Counted from the stretch's first letter, positions 33,155 to 42,298 are shown. The stretch: DNA of 64,000 nt from Ethanoligenens harbinense YUAN-3 (GCF_000178115.2 NC_014828.1:457501-521500), one strand, 5' to 3'. Numbers and translations are program-made. Notes: generated by a model from the letters alone, not told the origin.

Positions 33155-33598
33155 TCACCGGAAAAACTGTGCGAGGAAAAACACTGCATCCACCGCGCCG
33201 ACGGTACCGAACAGCACCGGCTCCAGCACGCGAAGTATGCGCGGCATCCGCCCCCGCACCAGCCATACGCCGCGCAGCGGGATCTCAAACAGACAGAAGA
33301 CATACAGCAACACGCCGGGCAGGCTCATCCGCAGGGCTTCCGCGAGCTGTCCGTGCCCCATGAACGCGAACGTGCGGGTCATGCCGTCCACCGGACAGTT
33401 GTAACCGGTGAGCAGATGGAAGACGCAGACCGTGCGCAGCGGGATGGAAATCGCCCCGAGGTGCGCGGTGGTCAACCGACCGTCGGTGGTGAGGAAGAAT
33501 GAAGCAAGCACCGGCAGAAAGGCCAGCAGAAAAAAAGTGAGCGAGGTTCCCCGCTCGGCGGGCAGGAGGACCGGACGGGCTCGGGAGGCGTGTGTCAT
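33155..33598 (-). CDS. DUF2752 membrane protein
   Basis: A 147-residue protein with three to four hydrophobic segments. NCPVDGMTRTFAFMGHG matches the DUF2752 signature (CPxCGxTR), but the second Cys is replaced by Asp. The start overlaps the upstream zinc-ribbon gene by 4 bases (ATGA). Function unknown. Third gene of a minus-strand operon with two zinc-ribbon membrane proteins. Confidence 0.8.
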   Translation of the reverse strand: MTHASRARPVLLPAERGTSLTFFLLAFLPVLASFFLTTDGRLTTAHLGAISIPLRTVCVFHLLTGYNCPVDGMTRTFAFMGHGQLAEALRMSLPGVLLYVFCLFEIPLRGVWLVRGRMPRILRVLEPVLFGTVGAVDAVFFLAQFFR

Positions 33599-34086
33599 TG
33601 CTGTGCCTGCTGATATTGCTCGATAATCCGGCGGTATTGTTCCATCGCCGCCGGGTCGTTGAAGACGATGATGACACGGATCAGCACAACGATGGTGATG
33701 GCGATTGCCACTGAGGAAAGGATGATGCCCGCCAGCGCCAGGCCGGACCCCCGGGCACCGGTGCGGGCGATGCGCAGTTTGGAAATGATGCCGAAGATCA
33801 GGCCGATGATGGCGGGGATGACGCCGATGAAGCAGCAGGAAGCCACCACCCCGATGATGCCGAGCACCATGGATGGCGTCGCTAGGCTGTCCTTGGGCAC
33901 GTTCTGATACGGTGGGTATCCATTGTAGCCGTTTCCGAAAGGCTGTCCGCCATTTTGGGCGCTCTGATACGGCGGGTTTTGCTGCCAGTCGTTTGGTGGT
34001 TGTGTGGCGCTGAACAGATAGCCGCAGTCCGGGCAGATAATCATGTCATCCGCGCAGTCGTGGTGGCATTGGGGACAGTTTTTCAT
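33595..34086 (-). CDS. Zinc-ribbon, DUF4190-type membrane protein
   Basis: A 163-residue protein. An N-terminal zinc ribbon (NCPQCHHDC..ICPDCGYLF, residues about 3-24) is followed by a Pro/Gln/Gly-rich linker and two membrane segments. The first of these, SMVLGIIGVVASCCFIGVIPAIIGLIFGI, is typical of DUF4190. The ATG at 34086 has GGAGG 8 bases upstream. It resembles the next gene upstream (34150-34572), so the two are probably duplicates. Function unknown. Confidence 0.82.
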   Translation of the reverse strand: MKNCPQCHHDCADDMIICPDCGYLFSATQPPNDWQQNPPYQSAQNGGQPFGNGYNGYPPYQNVPKDSLATPSMVLGIIGVVASCCFIGVIPAIIGLIFGIISKLRIARTGARGSGLALAGIILSSVAIAITIVVLIRVIIVFNDPAAMEQYRRIIEQYQQAQQ

Positions 34087-34149
34087 GCAATTTCCTCCAA
34101 AGCGGCATTTGAAATGCCACATGTTTATGTATTCCATCTGAAAAGATGG

Positions 34150-34572
34150 TCAGGCGCTGTAATCACCGCCGTCGGTATGTGAGAAGAGCGCCCCACCGGT
34201 ATCGCTGTAGGTGTCTTGCCGCTGAGAGGATGCCGCGCTCCCGATGGCGATAAGAAACACAACAATCAGCAGCGTGATAAAAAGCGCAAGCCCGCCCGTG
34301 ACCAGCCCGGCGATGGCCATGCCGTGCCCTACGGCCCGCCTGCGCGCGGTGCACAGTACGATCAGGCTGAAGATGACGGCCAGAATGGACGTGATGACTC
34401 CCAGACCGAACCAGAACGTGCAGATGCCGATGATGCCCAGCACCATGGAAGCGACGGCAAACCCGTCGCCCGTGGGGGCGGGGCGGCCCCATGCGGGCAG
34501 GGGCGCGCCGCATACGCCGCAGTATGTATCGGAATCGGCGCAGGCCGCGCCGCATTTTGCACACCGTTTCAT
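34150..34572 (-). CDS. Zinc-ribbon, DUF4190-type membrane protein
   Basis: A 140-residue protein with an N-terminal zinc ribbon (CAKCGAAC..YCGVCGAPL) and then a short linker. SMVLGIIGICTFWFGLGVI is close to the paralogue downstream, and a second membrane segment GLALFITLLIVVFLIAIG follows. First gene of the minus-strand trio; GAGAGG lies upstream of the ATG. Function unknown. Confidence 0.82.
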   Translation of the reverse strand: MKRCAKCGAACADSDTYCGVCGAPLPAWGRPAPTGDGFAVASMVLGIIGICTFWFGLGVITSILAVIFSLIVLCTARRRAVGHGMAIAGLVTGGLALFITLLIVVFLIAIGSAASSQRQDTYSDTGGALFSHTDGGDYSA

Positions 34573-34687
34573 GTCTTCCGTCCTCTCTTGTGGCGTCGTC
34601 TTCGTAAAAGCATGGTGTATAATCGTAGTATACAGGATTTAAAGGAAAAGATAAAGAGGCGGACTGCATGGTTTGTTTTCGGGAAAA

Positions 34688-34798
34688 GAATGCAGGTTTG
34701 CCCGCCGTTTTTGCATGGCGGCGGGATGTTGGATTCCGGGCTGTGCGGCGATGGTCGCTGCCCGGTTGGTCTGAACAGGAATGCAGGCTTGCCTGCCG
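34688..34798 (+). repeat. Pair of 20-bp direct repeats upstream of the flavoprotein gene
   Basis: The 20 bases at 34688-34707 (GAATGCAGGTTTGCCCGCCG) recur at 34779-34798 with three differences. Each copy contains a TTGCC box, and the second supplies the -35 of the promoter at 34789-34817. They could be regulator-binding sites or a promoter duplication. Confidence 0.6.
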
Positions 34799-34817
34799 GG
34801 GCGGAGGCAGGTATAAT
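34789..34817 (+). promoter_or_regulatory. Promoter of the flavoprotein-murG operon
   Basis: TTGCCT (34789-34794) and TATAAT (34812-34817) are 17 bases apart, 45 bases before the start codon. Confidence 0.75.
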
Positions 34818-34861
34818 AGGAACGGCTGCCGCAGCATGCGGCGGAACAGGGGGAAACGACT

Positions 34862-36247
34862 ATGCTCAAAACGCATTATGATATTGTGATCATCGGGGGC
34901 GGCATCGGCGGGCTGATGTGCGCGTGGCGTTTGGCTGAAAAATGTCCGGATGCTTCGGTGGCCATTTTTGAAAAAGGTGAGGATATCAACAACCGCCGCT
35001 GTCCGATCGTTTCGGGACAGGCCAAATCCTGCATGCGCTGTAAAAGCTGCGCCATCATGGAGGGCCTGGCTGGCGCGGGCGCATTTTCGGACGGAAAATA
35101 CATCATTTCACATGAATACGGCGGCTGGCTTCCGGAGTTTCTACCGGGCCAGACCGTGGTGGATTATATCGAGCAGGCGGACCGCATCCTGGTTTCATGC
35201 GGGGCGACCACTGAACGCTTCCAGCCGGACGACGCGCTCAAAAAGCTCTGCCTGGCACACGACCTGCACATGCAGCAGGCTGTAGTCAAGCACCTGGGCA
35301 CCGACGCGAATCTGGAGACCATGCGCCGTATGGTGGATCAGCTGCGCGGCAAATGCGCCATCTTCACCCATGCGGAAGTGACCGACGTGCAGGCCGACAG
35401 CCGCACGCTTGTGGTCCGCCTGCCGGATGGGGAACACACCTGCACGGCGGAGAACATCGTTTTCGCGGTGGGGCGCGCGGGCAGCGGTTTCTTCTCGGCG
35501 TGGTGCGCGCGCAACCATGTGGAACTGCACAACAATCAAGTGGACGTGGGCGTGCGGGTGGAGCTGCCCGCCATCGTCTGGGAGGACTTTTCCAAGAAAA
35601 TCTATGAGCCGAAGATCTGGTACCGCAGTAAGAATTACGGCGATGTGACACGGATGTTCTGCTTCAACGAGCGCGGGCAGGTGGTCACCGAGAACACCGG
35701 AGGCATCCTCACGGTGAACGGCCACGCCTACCGCGACCCGGCCAAAAAGACGGAAAATTCCAATTTCGCGCTGTTGGCCACCATGCGCTTCACCAGCCCG
35801 TTCAGAGAACCGATCGCATACGCCAAGCATGTGGCCAGCCTGGCCAACCTCATCAGCGGGGGAAGCGTGCTGGTGCAGCGGCTGGGCGACTTGGAACAGG
35901 GCAGGCGCACCGATGAGAAACGCCTGCACGACAGCACCACCCGCCCTACGCTGCGTGCCGTGGCGGGCGATTTGAGCCTGTGTATGCCCAAGCGCCAGTT
36001 GGACGACATCATCGAGACCCTGCACGCGCTGGACGTCATCGCCCCCGGCACGGCCAATCACGATACGCTGCTCTACGGCGTGGAGTGCAAATATTACTCC
36101 GCCCGCCCGGAGACGGAGGATTTTGAACTGAAAGGCTACTCGCATATCTATGCCATCGGCGATGGCGCGGGATTCACACGCTCGCTCGCACAGGCCTCGG
36201 CCAACGGGCTGTATCTGGCGGATAAACTTGCGCGCGGGCGCATATAG
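34862..36247 (+). CDS. FAD-dependent dehydrogenase (COG2509 type)
   Basis: A 461-residue flavoprotein. IVIIGGGIGGLMCAWRLAE near the N-terminus is the dinucleotide-binding fold, IVFAVGRAGSGFF a second nucleotide contact, and YAIGDGAGFTRSLAQASANGLYLA the C-terminal FAD motif. A Cys-rich stretch, CMRCKSCAIMEG, near residues 57-68 is typical of this uncharacterised family. It is expected to be cytosolic; substrate unknown. GGGGGA precedes the ATG, and murG follows within 36 bases, suggesting a shared transcript. Confidence 0.88.
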   Translation: MLKTHYDIVIIGGGIGGLMCAWRLAEKCPDASVAIFEKGEDINNRRCPIVSGQAKSCMRCKSCAIMEGLAGAGAFSDGKYIISHEYGGWLPEFLPGQTVVDYIEQADRILVSCGATTERFQPDDALKKLCLAHDLHMQQAVVKHLGTDANLETMRRMVDQLRGKCAIFTHAEVTDVQADSRTLVVRLPDGEHTCTAENIVFAVGRAGSGFFSAWCARNHVELHNNQVDVGVRVELPAIVWEDFSKKIYEPKIWYRSKNYGDVTRMFCFNERGQVVTENTGGILTVNGHAYRDPAKKTENSNFALLATMRFTSPFREPIAYAKHVASLANLISGGSVLVQRLGDLEQGRRTDEKRLHDSTTRPTLRAVAGDLSLCMPKRQLDDIIETLHALDVIAPGTANHDTLLYGVECKYYSARPETEDFELKGYSHIYAIGDGAGFTRSLAQASANGLYLADKLARGRI

Positions 36248-36283
36248 ATGACAGGGATGGCTGAAGGGAACGGGGGAACATCT

Positions 36284-37372
36284 TTGAAAAAGATCGTACT
36301 GACCGGCGGGGGCACGGCGGGGCATATCACGCCCAATCTCGCGCTGCTGCCGCTTTTGCAGACAGCCGGTTTTTCCATATCGTATATCGGGCTCAAAGAC
36401 GGTATGGAGGAAGGACTCATCCGCCCTACCGGCGTGGCGTTTTACGGCATTACCGGCGGCAAACTGCGCCGTTATGCGGATCTGAAAAATTTTACCGACC
36501 TGTTTCGCATCGGCGCGGGGTTCTGGGAGTCGGTGTCGCTGCTGCGCAAGCTCAAACCGGATGTGCTGTTTAGTAAAGGCGGGTTCGTGTCCACGCCGGT
36601 GGTGTGGGCGGCGAAGCTTTGCGGCGTGCCGGTCGTCACCCACGAATCGGACAGCACGTTCGGCCTGGCCAACCGTCTGAGCGCCCCGTTCGCGCGGAAG
36701 ATGTGCTATACGTTTCCCGAGAGCGGCGCACATCTGCCCGAAGACAAGGGCGTGTTCACCGGTCTGCCTATCCGTGAGCAACTGCTGCACGGCAATCGGG
36801 AAAAGGGCCTGCGGCTCTGCGAATTTTCGGCAGACAAACCGGTGCTGGTGGTTACGGGCGGCAGCCAGGGCGCGGCTTTCATCAACCGCATGGTGCGCCG
36901 CTGCCTGCCCAAGTTGCTGGAGACCTTCCAGGTTTGTCACCTCTGCGGCAAAGGCAATGTGGATGAAAAGCTGGAGGGCATGCCGGGGTACCGCCAGTTT
37001 GCCTATGTGACCGACGATCTGCCGGATGTGTTCGCCATGGCGGACATGGTGGTTACACGCGGGGGCTCCACCAGCCTGTTTGAATTGCTGGCCCTGCAAA
37101 AGCCCATGCTCATCATTCCGTATTCGCGCAAGGCCAGCCGTGGCGACCAGATCATCAACGGGCGCTCGTTCCAGAAGCAGGGTTTCGGCGAGGTACTGAT
37201 GGAAGCGGACGAAAACGGTATGGACATGATGCCGGCCGCATTTTTGCGCGCGGTGCGGCAGGTGTATGAGAACCGAGAGCGCTATATCGAAAACATGCAA
37301 AAAAGCCCGGCGCGCGGCGGCGCGCAGAACGTCTTCGCCGTTCTCTGTGAGGTGGCGGGGCTTTCGTCGTAA
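36284..37372 (+). CDS. murG: UDP-GlcNAc:undecaprenyl-PP-MurNAc-pentapeptide GlcNAc transferase (MurG)
   Basis: MurG adds GlcNAc to lipid I to make lipid II at the cytosolic membrane face. The 362-residue GT-B protein has KKIVLTGGGTAGHITPN at the N-terminus and FSKGGFVSTPVVWAA. HESDSTFGLANR follows, and then the C-terminal donor site VVTRGGSTSLFELLALQKPMLIIP. The TTG at 36284 has a GGGGG ribosome site 8 bases upstream and matches the family start; an ATG at 36248 would add 12 unlike residues. It lies outside a division-cell wall cluster, so it may be a second MurG as in several Clostridia. Confidence 0.92.
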   Translation: MKKIVLTGGGTAGHITPNLALLPLLQTAGFSISYIGLKDGMEEGLIRPTGVAFYGITGGKLRRYADLKNFTDLFRIGAGFWESVSLLRKLKPDVLFSKGGFVSTPVVWAAKLCGVPVVTHESDSTFGLANRLSAPFARKMCYTFPESGAHLPEDKGVFTGLPIREQLLHGNREKGLRLCEFSADKPVLVVTGGSQGAAFINRMVRRCLPKLLETFQVCHLCGKGNVDEKLEGMPGYRQFAYVTDDLPDVFAMADMVVTRGGSTSLFELLALQKPMLIIPYSRKASRGDQIINGRSFQKQGFGEVLMEADENGMDMMPAAFLRAVRQVYENRERYIENMQKSPARGGAQNVFAVLCEVAGLSS

Positions 37373-37391
37373 ACTCGGAAATGGTCTGCTG

Positions 37392-37427
37392 CAGCCTGCC
37401 CGCGCGTCCGCGCGGACAGGCTGTTTT
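37392..37427 (+). terminator. Terminator of murG
   Basis: CAGCCTGCCCGCGCG pairs imperfectly with CGCGCGGACAGGCTG around TC, followed by TTTTT. It ends the flavoprotein-murG transcript; it abuts the stop codon of the convergent mntR. Confidence 0.83.
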
Positions 37428-37903
37428 TACGTTGCCCCGGTGTTCGGGAACGCAAGACGGTACTGCTCAATGACCTCGGGCCGGGCGGATAGAAACCGCA
37501 CGAAATGCTCCAGGCAGAGCGTGGACTCGACGCCGAACATATGCTCGGTTTTTTCGGTTTCCTCCAGCACCAGCGCCTCGGGCACGGCGATCATCCGCAT
37601 GAACCGCTCGATGGCCCGGTGACGCTGCATCAGCCATGCGCCCGCTTGCTTCCCCTTTTCTTCCAGTGTGAGAAAACCGTATTTCTGGTAGCGCACGTAG
37701 CCTTTTTGCGCGAGGCGTTGTACCATCTTGGTGGCCGAGGATTGCCGGATGTGCAGCGCCTGCGAAAGCTCGTGGATGCGGGTGAAACCGTTGGGACCGG
37801 AGAGCCGCCAGATCATTTCAAGATAGTCCTCCATCGACGCGGAAAGGGCGCCGTCCTCTGTTTTCAAATATTCGTGAAACGTATAAAACCGGTCGTTTTG
37901 CAT
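37427..37903 (-). CDS. mntR: DtxR/MntR family metal-dependent repressor
   Basis: A 158-residue protein with a winged helix (MEDYLEMIWRLS..IHELSQALHIRQSSATKMVQRLAQKGYV) and a C-terminal metal-binding/dimerisation part. That part includes RHRAIERFM, VLEETEKTEHMFG and LEHFVRFL. It should repress Mn uptake when Mn(II) is abundant. The ATG at 37903 has GGGAGG upstream. It is divergent from an NRAMP transporter, its likely target. Confidence 0.92.
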   Translation of the reverse strand: MQNDRFYTFHEYLKTEDGALSASMEDYLEMIWRLSGPNGFTRIHELSQALHIRQSSATKMVQRLAQKGYVRYQKYGFLTLEEKGKQAGAWLMQRHRAIERFMRMIAVPEALVLEETEKTEHMFGVESTLCLEHFVRFLSARPEVIEQYRLAFPNTGAT

Positions 37904-37942
37904 CTGCCCGCCTCCCTTAACGATTTTGATACAGTGTATTCG

Positions 37943-37967
37943 ACCGGGGAAACATTCATTCCCCGGT
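37943..37967. promoter_or_regulatory. Inverted repeat between mntR and mntH, candidate operator
   Basis: ACCGGGGAA (37943-37951) and TTCCCCGGT (37959-37967) form a perfect 9-bp inverted repeat with a 7-base spacer. A smaller palindrome, ATACAGTGTAT, lies at about 37930-37940. Either could bind MntR; neither matches the Bacillus MntR box closely. Confidence 0.45.
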
Positions 37968-38057
37968 GTAACAAAATGGGAGCTGTCCCCGTATAGTGGT
38001 ACTGCCCCTGTTCTGCTCCGGCAGGGCGGGAGGATACCACACGGGAGGGGACATCTC

Positions 38058-39359
38058 ATGCAGAGCAAAGACAGTCCAATCGAGCTTACGTTCAGGCATG
38101 CGGGCAAGGAAAAACCCGGGTGCCGTGCAGTCCGGCGCTCGGGCGGAAGATTGGGCCAGATGCTGAAATTTATCGGTCCGGCGTTTATCGTCAGCGTGGC
38201 ATACATAGATCCGGGCAATTTCGCAACGAATATCGAGGGCGGTTCCGTTTACAATTATACGCTGATCTGGGTTATCCTGTGGAGCAATGTGCTGGCCATT
38301 TTTTTGCAGACGATGTCTGCTAAACTTGGTATCGCCACCGGGCACAACCTGCCGGAAATGTGCGCAAAGGCATACTCCAAGCGGGTGAACCGGGTGTTTT
38401 GGGTGCTGGCGGAGGTCGGCGCGATGGCGACCGACCTGGCCGAGTTCCTCGGCGGCACGCTGGGGCTGAATATCCTGTTTAGAATGCCCATGTTTTATGC
38501 GGGCCTGCTCACCGGCCTGCTGACGTTTTTCATCTGCTGCCTGGAGCGGTATGGGCAGAAGCTGGTGGAAATAGTTATCGCCGGATTCGTGGCGGTCGTC
38601 GGCGCCGCATATCTGCTGGAGCTTTTTCTGGCAAGGCCGGACTGGGCGCAGGTGGGGTGGCATACGGTCGTCCCCTCTCTGCCGGACGGCCATGCGCTGA
38701 TCCTTGCGGCTGGTATGCTGGGCGCGACGGTGATGCCGCATGTGATCTATCTGCATTCGCAGCTGGTGCGGCACCGGTGCGGGAACGGGTCGGCGGAGGA
38801 GAAACGGCATCATTTCAAAATGGAGAAAATCGACATCGCCATTGCCATGAACATCGCGTTCTGCGTGAACGCCGCGATGGTGGCCGTTTCGGCCGCGGTG
38901 TTTTTCCGGCACGGCATGGTGGTGGATACCATGCAGCAGGCACAGCAGTCGCTCACCCCGCTTTTGGGTCCGTTGTCCGGCGGGGCGTTCGGCATCGCGC
39001 TGCTGGCATCGGGGCTGTCGTCGTCCGCCGTAGGCACCATGGCCGGGCAGACCGTTATGCAGGGGTTCGTCAATCTCAGCATTCCGGTCAACCTCCGCCG
39101 GCTCATCACCATGCTGCCGGCGCTGGTCATCATCGCCGCCGGGGTGAACCCGATGCAGGCGCTGGTATGGAGCCAGGTCGCGCTCAGCTTCATTCTGCCG
39201 CTGCCGGTCTTGCAGATGCTGTCCATCGCGGGGAAGCGCAAATGGATGGGCGAGATGGTCAACCGTCCGTGGGAGCAGGCGCTGGGCATTGCCGCCGCGG
39301 CTGTTATCATCGCCATGAACGCCCTGCTGCTTGTGCTGACGTTTACCGGGCAGGCATGA
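38058..39359 (+). CDS. mntH: NRAMP family Mn(II)/Fe(II) transporter
   Basis: A 433-residue proton-coupled divalent metal importer with about 11 membrane helices. The first helix carries the metal-binding DPGN (residues 51-54) and helix 6 has GATVMPHVIYLHS with the conserved MPH. GGGAGGGG lies 7 bases upstream of the ATG at 38058. It is divergent from mntR, which probably represses it. No other subunit is needed. Confidence 0.93.
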   Translation: MQSKDSPIELTFRHAGKEKPGCRAVRRSGGRLGQMLKFIGPAFIVSVAYIDPGNFATNIEGGSVYNYTLIWVILWSNVLAIFLQTMSAKLGIATGHNLPEMCAKAYSKRVNRVFWVLAEVGAMATDLAEFLGGTLGLNILFRMPMFYAGLLTGLLTFFICCLERYGQKLVEIVIAGFVAVVGAAYLLELFLARPDWAQVGWHTVVPSLPDGHALILAAGMLGATVMPHVIYLHSQLVRHRCGNGSAEEKRHHFKMEKIDIAIAMNIAFCVNAAMVAVSAAVFFRHGMVVDTMQQAQQSLTPLLGPLSGGAFGIALLASGLSSSAVGTMAGQTVMQGFVNLSIPVNLRRLITMLPALVIIAAGVNPMQALVWSQVALSFILPLPVLQMLSIAGKRKWMGEMVNRPWEQALGIAAAAVIIAMNALLLVLTFTGQA

Positions 39360-39361
39360 TG

Positions 39362-39859
39362 TCAACCGTACGGATGGTTGAGCTTGTCCGCCCGGCGCTT
39401 GATACGCCCGCTATACAAAACGATGAACACGACCAGCGCGGCGACGGGAATGCAGTCCAGCCAGATCCATGTGATCTGCCGGGCGGATATGCAGATGGTG
39501 ATGATGAAAAACGTGACCGCCACGCAGGTTCTGCACAGGACGAGGATGGTCTTGGTGGCAGAATAAACATAGGCGCGGCTGCGCTCGGTGACCTCGACGG
39601 ATGTGTTCCAATTCTGTGGAAACCGTTGCAGCCATAGAAGGGACGCATACATCCCAACGGTGACGAAGGGCACGATGAACAGTTCGTTTTTGCTGCCGTA
39701 GCGGTTGATATGCCCGGCGGCGTCGAAATGCGCGGGGATGCGTGCGGGCAGCCTGCTCCACAGGCTCAACACATAGACAAACTGCGCGATGAGAAGCAGA
39801 ATATTGACAATTTCCAGAACGGTCTGAAGCCGGGTGTATTTGGTTTTCACAGATGTCAC
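39362..39859 (-). CDS. DUF1648 membrane protein
   Basis: A 165-residue protein with four hydrophobic segments. SRLPARIPAHFDAAGHINRYGSK is the DUF1648 motif (P-x-HF-x-x-x-G), found in SdpI-like and related proteins. The start is a GTG directly after AAAGGAT; a second GTG three codons later has better spacing. It is 22 bases downstream of another DUF1648-like protein. Function unknown; some relatives act in bacteriocin immunity. Confidence 0.75.
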   Translation of the reverse strand: MTSVKTKYTRLQTVLEIVNILLLIAQFVYVLSLWSRLPARIPAHFDAAGHINRYGSKNELFIVPFVTVGMYASLLWLQRFPQNWNTSVEVTERSRAYVYSATKTILVLCRTCVAVTFFIITICISARQITWIWLDCIPVAALVVFIVLYSGRIKRRADKLNHPYG

Positions 39860-39881
39860 ATCCTTTGGTGGAAAGCAGGTG

Positions 39882-40568
39882 TCAACAATCCTTCGCTTTT
39901 TTCCGTGTTATGAAAAAAACGGAAAGGGTGGTGATGAGAGCGGGATAGGAGAGAAGTTGAACAAGAACGGCGGCGTCGTCCGGGAGGAACAGCATCAGCC
40001 CCAGGGCGAGTTGTGCTGCTCCGCAAATCATCCCGGTCCAACCGGCAAACCGCCGCGCCGTTTTTTTCGCTGCAAACGGCGGCAGATGTACGACATCTGC
40101 TTCACTCCGTAACGGCGGGGCCATTCGCTTGCCGATCACAAGGAGCAAGATACCCGAAAGTGAAAAAACGATGCGCAGGATGACCAGACCAGGCAGGTGC
40201 GTGCGCATCAGCGGCATGAATTCCAGCATGAAAAAGGCGAGGAGGGAGAGCAGCACCGTTAAAAACACACCGCTGTATTTCGCCACGGTCAATGTATCCT
40301 GTGGGTCGAGGTCGCTTCGTCCATGTTTGGCGCCGGCTTTGGCGAGCCACTCCATCGCCTGCCCAAAAACAGGACCGGTAAATCCCAGCACGATGCCGAT
40401 GAGCATTGTGGCACTGCTTTTGGAACTGAATGTGGTGCCACCCGCACCGTAATGTGTGGCAATCTTTTCCGGCAGGTAGGGGTAGGCCAGCATATAGCAG
40501 AGGACCGGGATGCTGGCAATGCCAAGTTCCACTGCCAACCGGTCAGAAAATTTCCGTGTTTGCTTCAT
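39882..40568 (-). CDS. DUF1648-like membrane protein
   Basis: A 228-residue protein with about five hydrophobic segments. PYLPEKIATHYGAGGTTFSSKSS near residue 40 is a variant DUF1648 motif (H in place of HF). The ATG at 40568 has GAGG 6 bases upstream; an ATG six codons earlier is possible. It is arranged in tandem with the smaller DUF1648 gene, which follows it on the same strand. Function unknown. Confidence 0.72.
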   Translation of the reverse strand: MKQTRKFSDRLAVELGIASIPVLCYMLAYPYLPEKIATHYGAGGTTFSSKSSATMLIGIVLGFTGPVFGQAMEWLAKAGAKHGRSDLDPQDTLTVAKYSGVFLTVLLSLLAFFMLEFMPLMRTHLPGLVILRIVFSLSGILLLVIGKRMAPPLRSEADVVHLPPFAAKKTARRFAGWTGMICGAAQLALGLMLFLPDDAAVLVQLLSYPALITTLSVFFITRKKAKDC

Positions 40569-40689
40569 GTGCGGCCTCTTTTTCATTTGTCACCAGGTAT
40601 TCTAAAGCGTCCGGCGGTTTCTAAAAAACAGAATACCAGGAAGCAATGCGCTTTTCAAGGGATATGCGTGAAAAGCGGAGGGATGCTTT

Positions 40690-42024
40690 TTAGCGGTGCA
40701 GCAACCCTCCACGGCGCATTTCCCGGCGGGTCTCCCGTACGGCGATGCCACTCAGCGCCCACAGAGATATAAGGTTGGGAATGGCCATGAGCGCGTTGGC
40801 GATGTCTGAAAAATTCCATACGGCGTTTACGGAAATGACACCGCCGAAAAAGATCATGGCGATGTAGACGCACTGATACGGCAGGATCGCGTGCGGACCA
40901 AATAGATATTCCACTGCTTTTTCCGCGTAGTATGACCAGCCGATGCAGGTGGCGAACGCAAAGGTGAATAGCGCGACGGCCAATATGCCGGGCCCCATGA
41001 CGGGGATGCTGTGGAACACGGCGTTTGTGAGCGCGCCGCCGTCCAACCCCTGTCGCCAGACGCCGGAATTAACCAGCATGATACCGGTAAGCGCCGCCAG
41101 CACAACGGTGTCCCAGAAGACGCCGGTGGAAGAAACGAGCGCCTGGCGCACGGGATTTTTGCACTGGGCGGCGGCGTCCACGATGGGGGAGGAGCCCAGG
41201 CCGGCCTCGTTGGAAAACAGCCCCCGCGAGATACCGAATCGGATGGCGTCTTTTGCGGCGGCTCCGACAAATCCGCCGACAGCCGCCTGCCCGCAGAACG
41301 CGCTTTGCAGAATGAGCGCCAGGCTTTGCGGTATGCTGTGCCACCCCATCCACAGAATGATGAGGTTGCTGAAAATATAGAGTGCGCCTGCGGCCGGGAT
41401 CAGCAGGTTGCAGACTTTTGAAATGCTGCGGATACCGCCTAAAAGGATGCAGCCGGCCAGCAGGGCGGTGACCAGCCCGCTTACGACAGGGGGGACGCGG
41501 AAAGTCTGCTGAAACAGCGCGGCGATGGAGTTGGACTGCACGGAGGCGCCTACTCCCAGAGCGGCAACGGCGGTAAAAAAAGCGAACACGCAGCCGAGCG
41601 GCTTGCAGCGCAGGCCGTTCTGCATTACATACATAGGGCCTCCGGCCATGGCGTTTCCCCGCCGCATACGATATTTGACGGAGAGCAGCGCTTCGGTATA
41701 TTTGGTCGCCATGCCGAAGATGCCGGATATCCACATCCAGAAAACTGCCCCCGGACCGCCAGCTGCTACCGCCGTGGCTACGCCGATGATATTGCCGGTG
41801 CCCAGCGTGGCGGCCAGTGAAGTGGTGAGGGCCGCAAACGGAGAGACATCTCCGTTTGCGCCCTTTTCTTTTGTGACGGAAAAATGGATGGCTTTTCCGA
41901 TAAAGCGCTGGATGCCGCGCAGGCGGACTGTGAGAAACACATGCGTACCAAACAGGGCAAAAAGCAAAGGCTGTCCCCACAACGCCGATGCGAGAAGCCC
42001 CAAAATGTTTTCCAATACAGGCAC
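40690..42024 (-). CDS. Sodium:alanine/glycine symporter (AGCS family)
   Basis: A 444-residue transporter with about 11 helices. FAALTTSLAATLGTGNIIGVATAVAAGGPGAVFWMW carries the AGCS signature GTGNI, followed by FGMATKYTEALLSVKYR, GGPMYVM and SNEAGLGSSPIVDAAA. It imports small neutral amino acids with sodium. The start is GTG with AGGAGG 8 bases upstream. It is a single-gene unit next to the tRNA gene. Confidence 0.93.
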   Translation of the reverse strand: MPVLENILGLLASALWGQPLLFALFGTHVFLTVRLRGIQRFIGKAIHFSVTKEKGANGDVSPFAALTTSLAATLGTGNIIGVATAVAAGGPGAVFWMWISGIFGMATKYTEALLSVKYRMRRGNAMAGGPMYVMQNGLRCKPLGCVFAFFTAVAALGVGASVQSNSIAALFQQTFRVPPVVSGLVTALLAGCILLGGIRSISKVCNLLIPAAGALYIFSNLIILWMGWHSIPQSLALILQSAFCGQAAVGGFVGAAAKDAIRFGISRGLFSNEAGLGSSPIVDAAAQCKNPVRQALVSSTGVFWDTVVLAALTGIMLVNSGVWRQGLDGGALTNAVFHSIPVMGPGILAVALFTFAFATCIGWSYYAEKAVEYLFGPHAILPYQCVYIAMIFFGGVISVNAVWNFSDIANALMAIPNLISLWALSGIAVRETRREMRRGGLLHR

Positions 42025-42163
42025 GGCGGTTCCTCCTTTTGGATCAGTTGCCTGTGCATGTATATGTGCGCTTTGCAGGCAACATACATGGGCGAAGAAG
42101 GAGCGTAACGGGGAATCTTGCGGATGCTTCTGAAGAAAATATAAAATTTAAGTATTAAAAACA

Positions 42164-42192
42164 TTGACTTTTTAAAATGAGCATGCTATACT
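42164..42192 (+). promoter_or_regulatory. Promoter of the initiator tRNA gene
   Basis: TTGACT (42164-42169) and TATACT (42187-42192) are 17 bases apart, with a TG at the extended -10 position; transcription would start about 18 bases before the tRNA. Confidence 0.82.
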
Positions 42193-42217
42193 ATTTAGGC
42201 ACTCAAAAATAGGATAT

Positions 42218-42294
<77 letters not shown>

Positions 42295-42298
42295 AAAC

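Noticed and set aside
35195-37300. A 701-codon open frame on - opposite the flavoprotein and murG genes
   Set aside because: Antisense to two genes with clear motifs; composition is typical of shadow frames.
40596-40673. Terminator candidates between the DUF1648 gene and the AGCS gene
   Set aside because: GGTATTCT/AGAATACC and CGCTTTTCA/TGAAAAGCG inverted repeats exist, but neither is followed by a convincing T-run in the direction needed.
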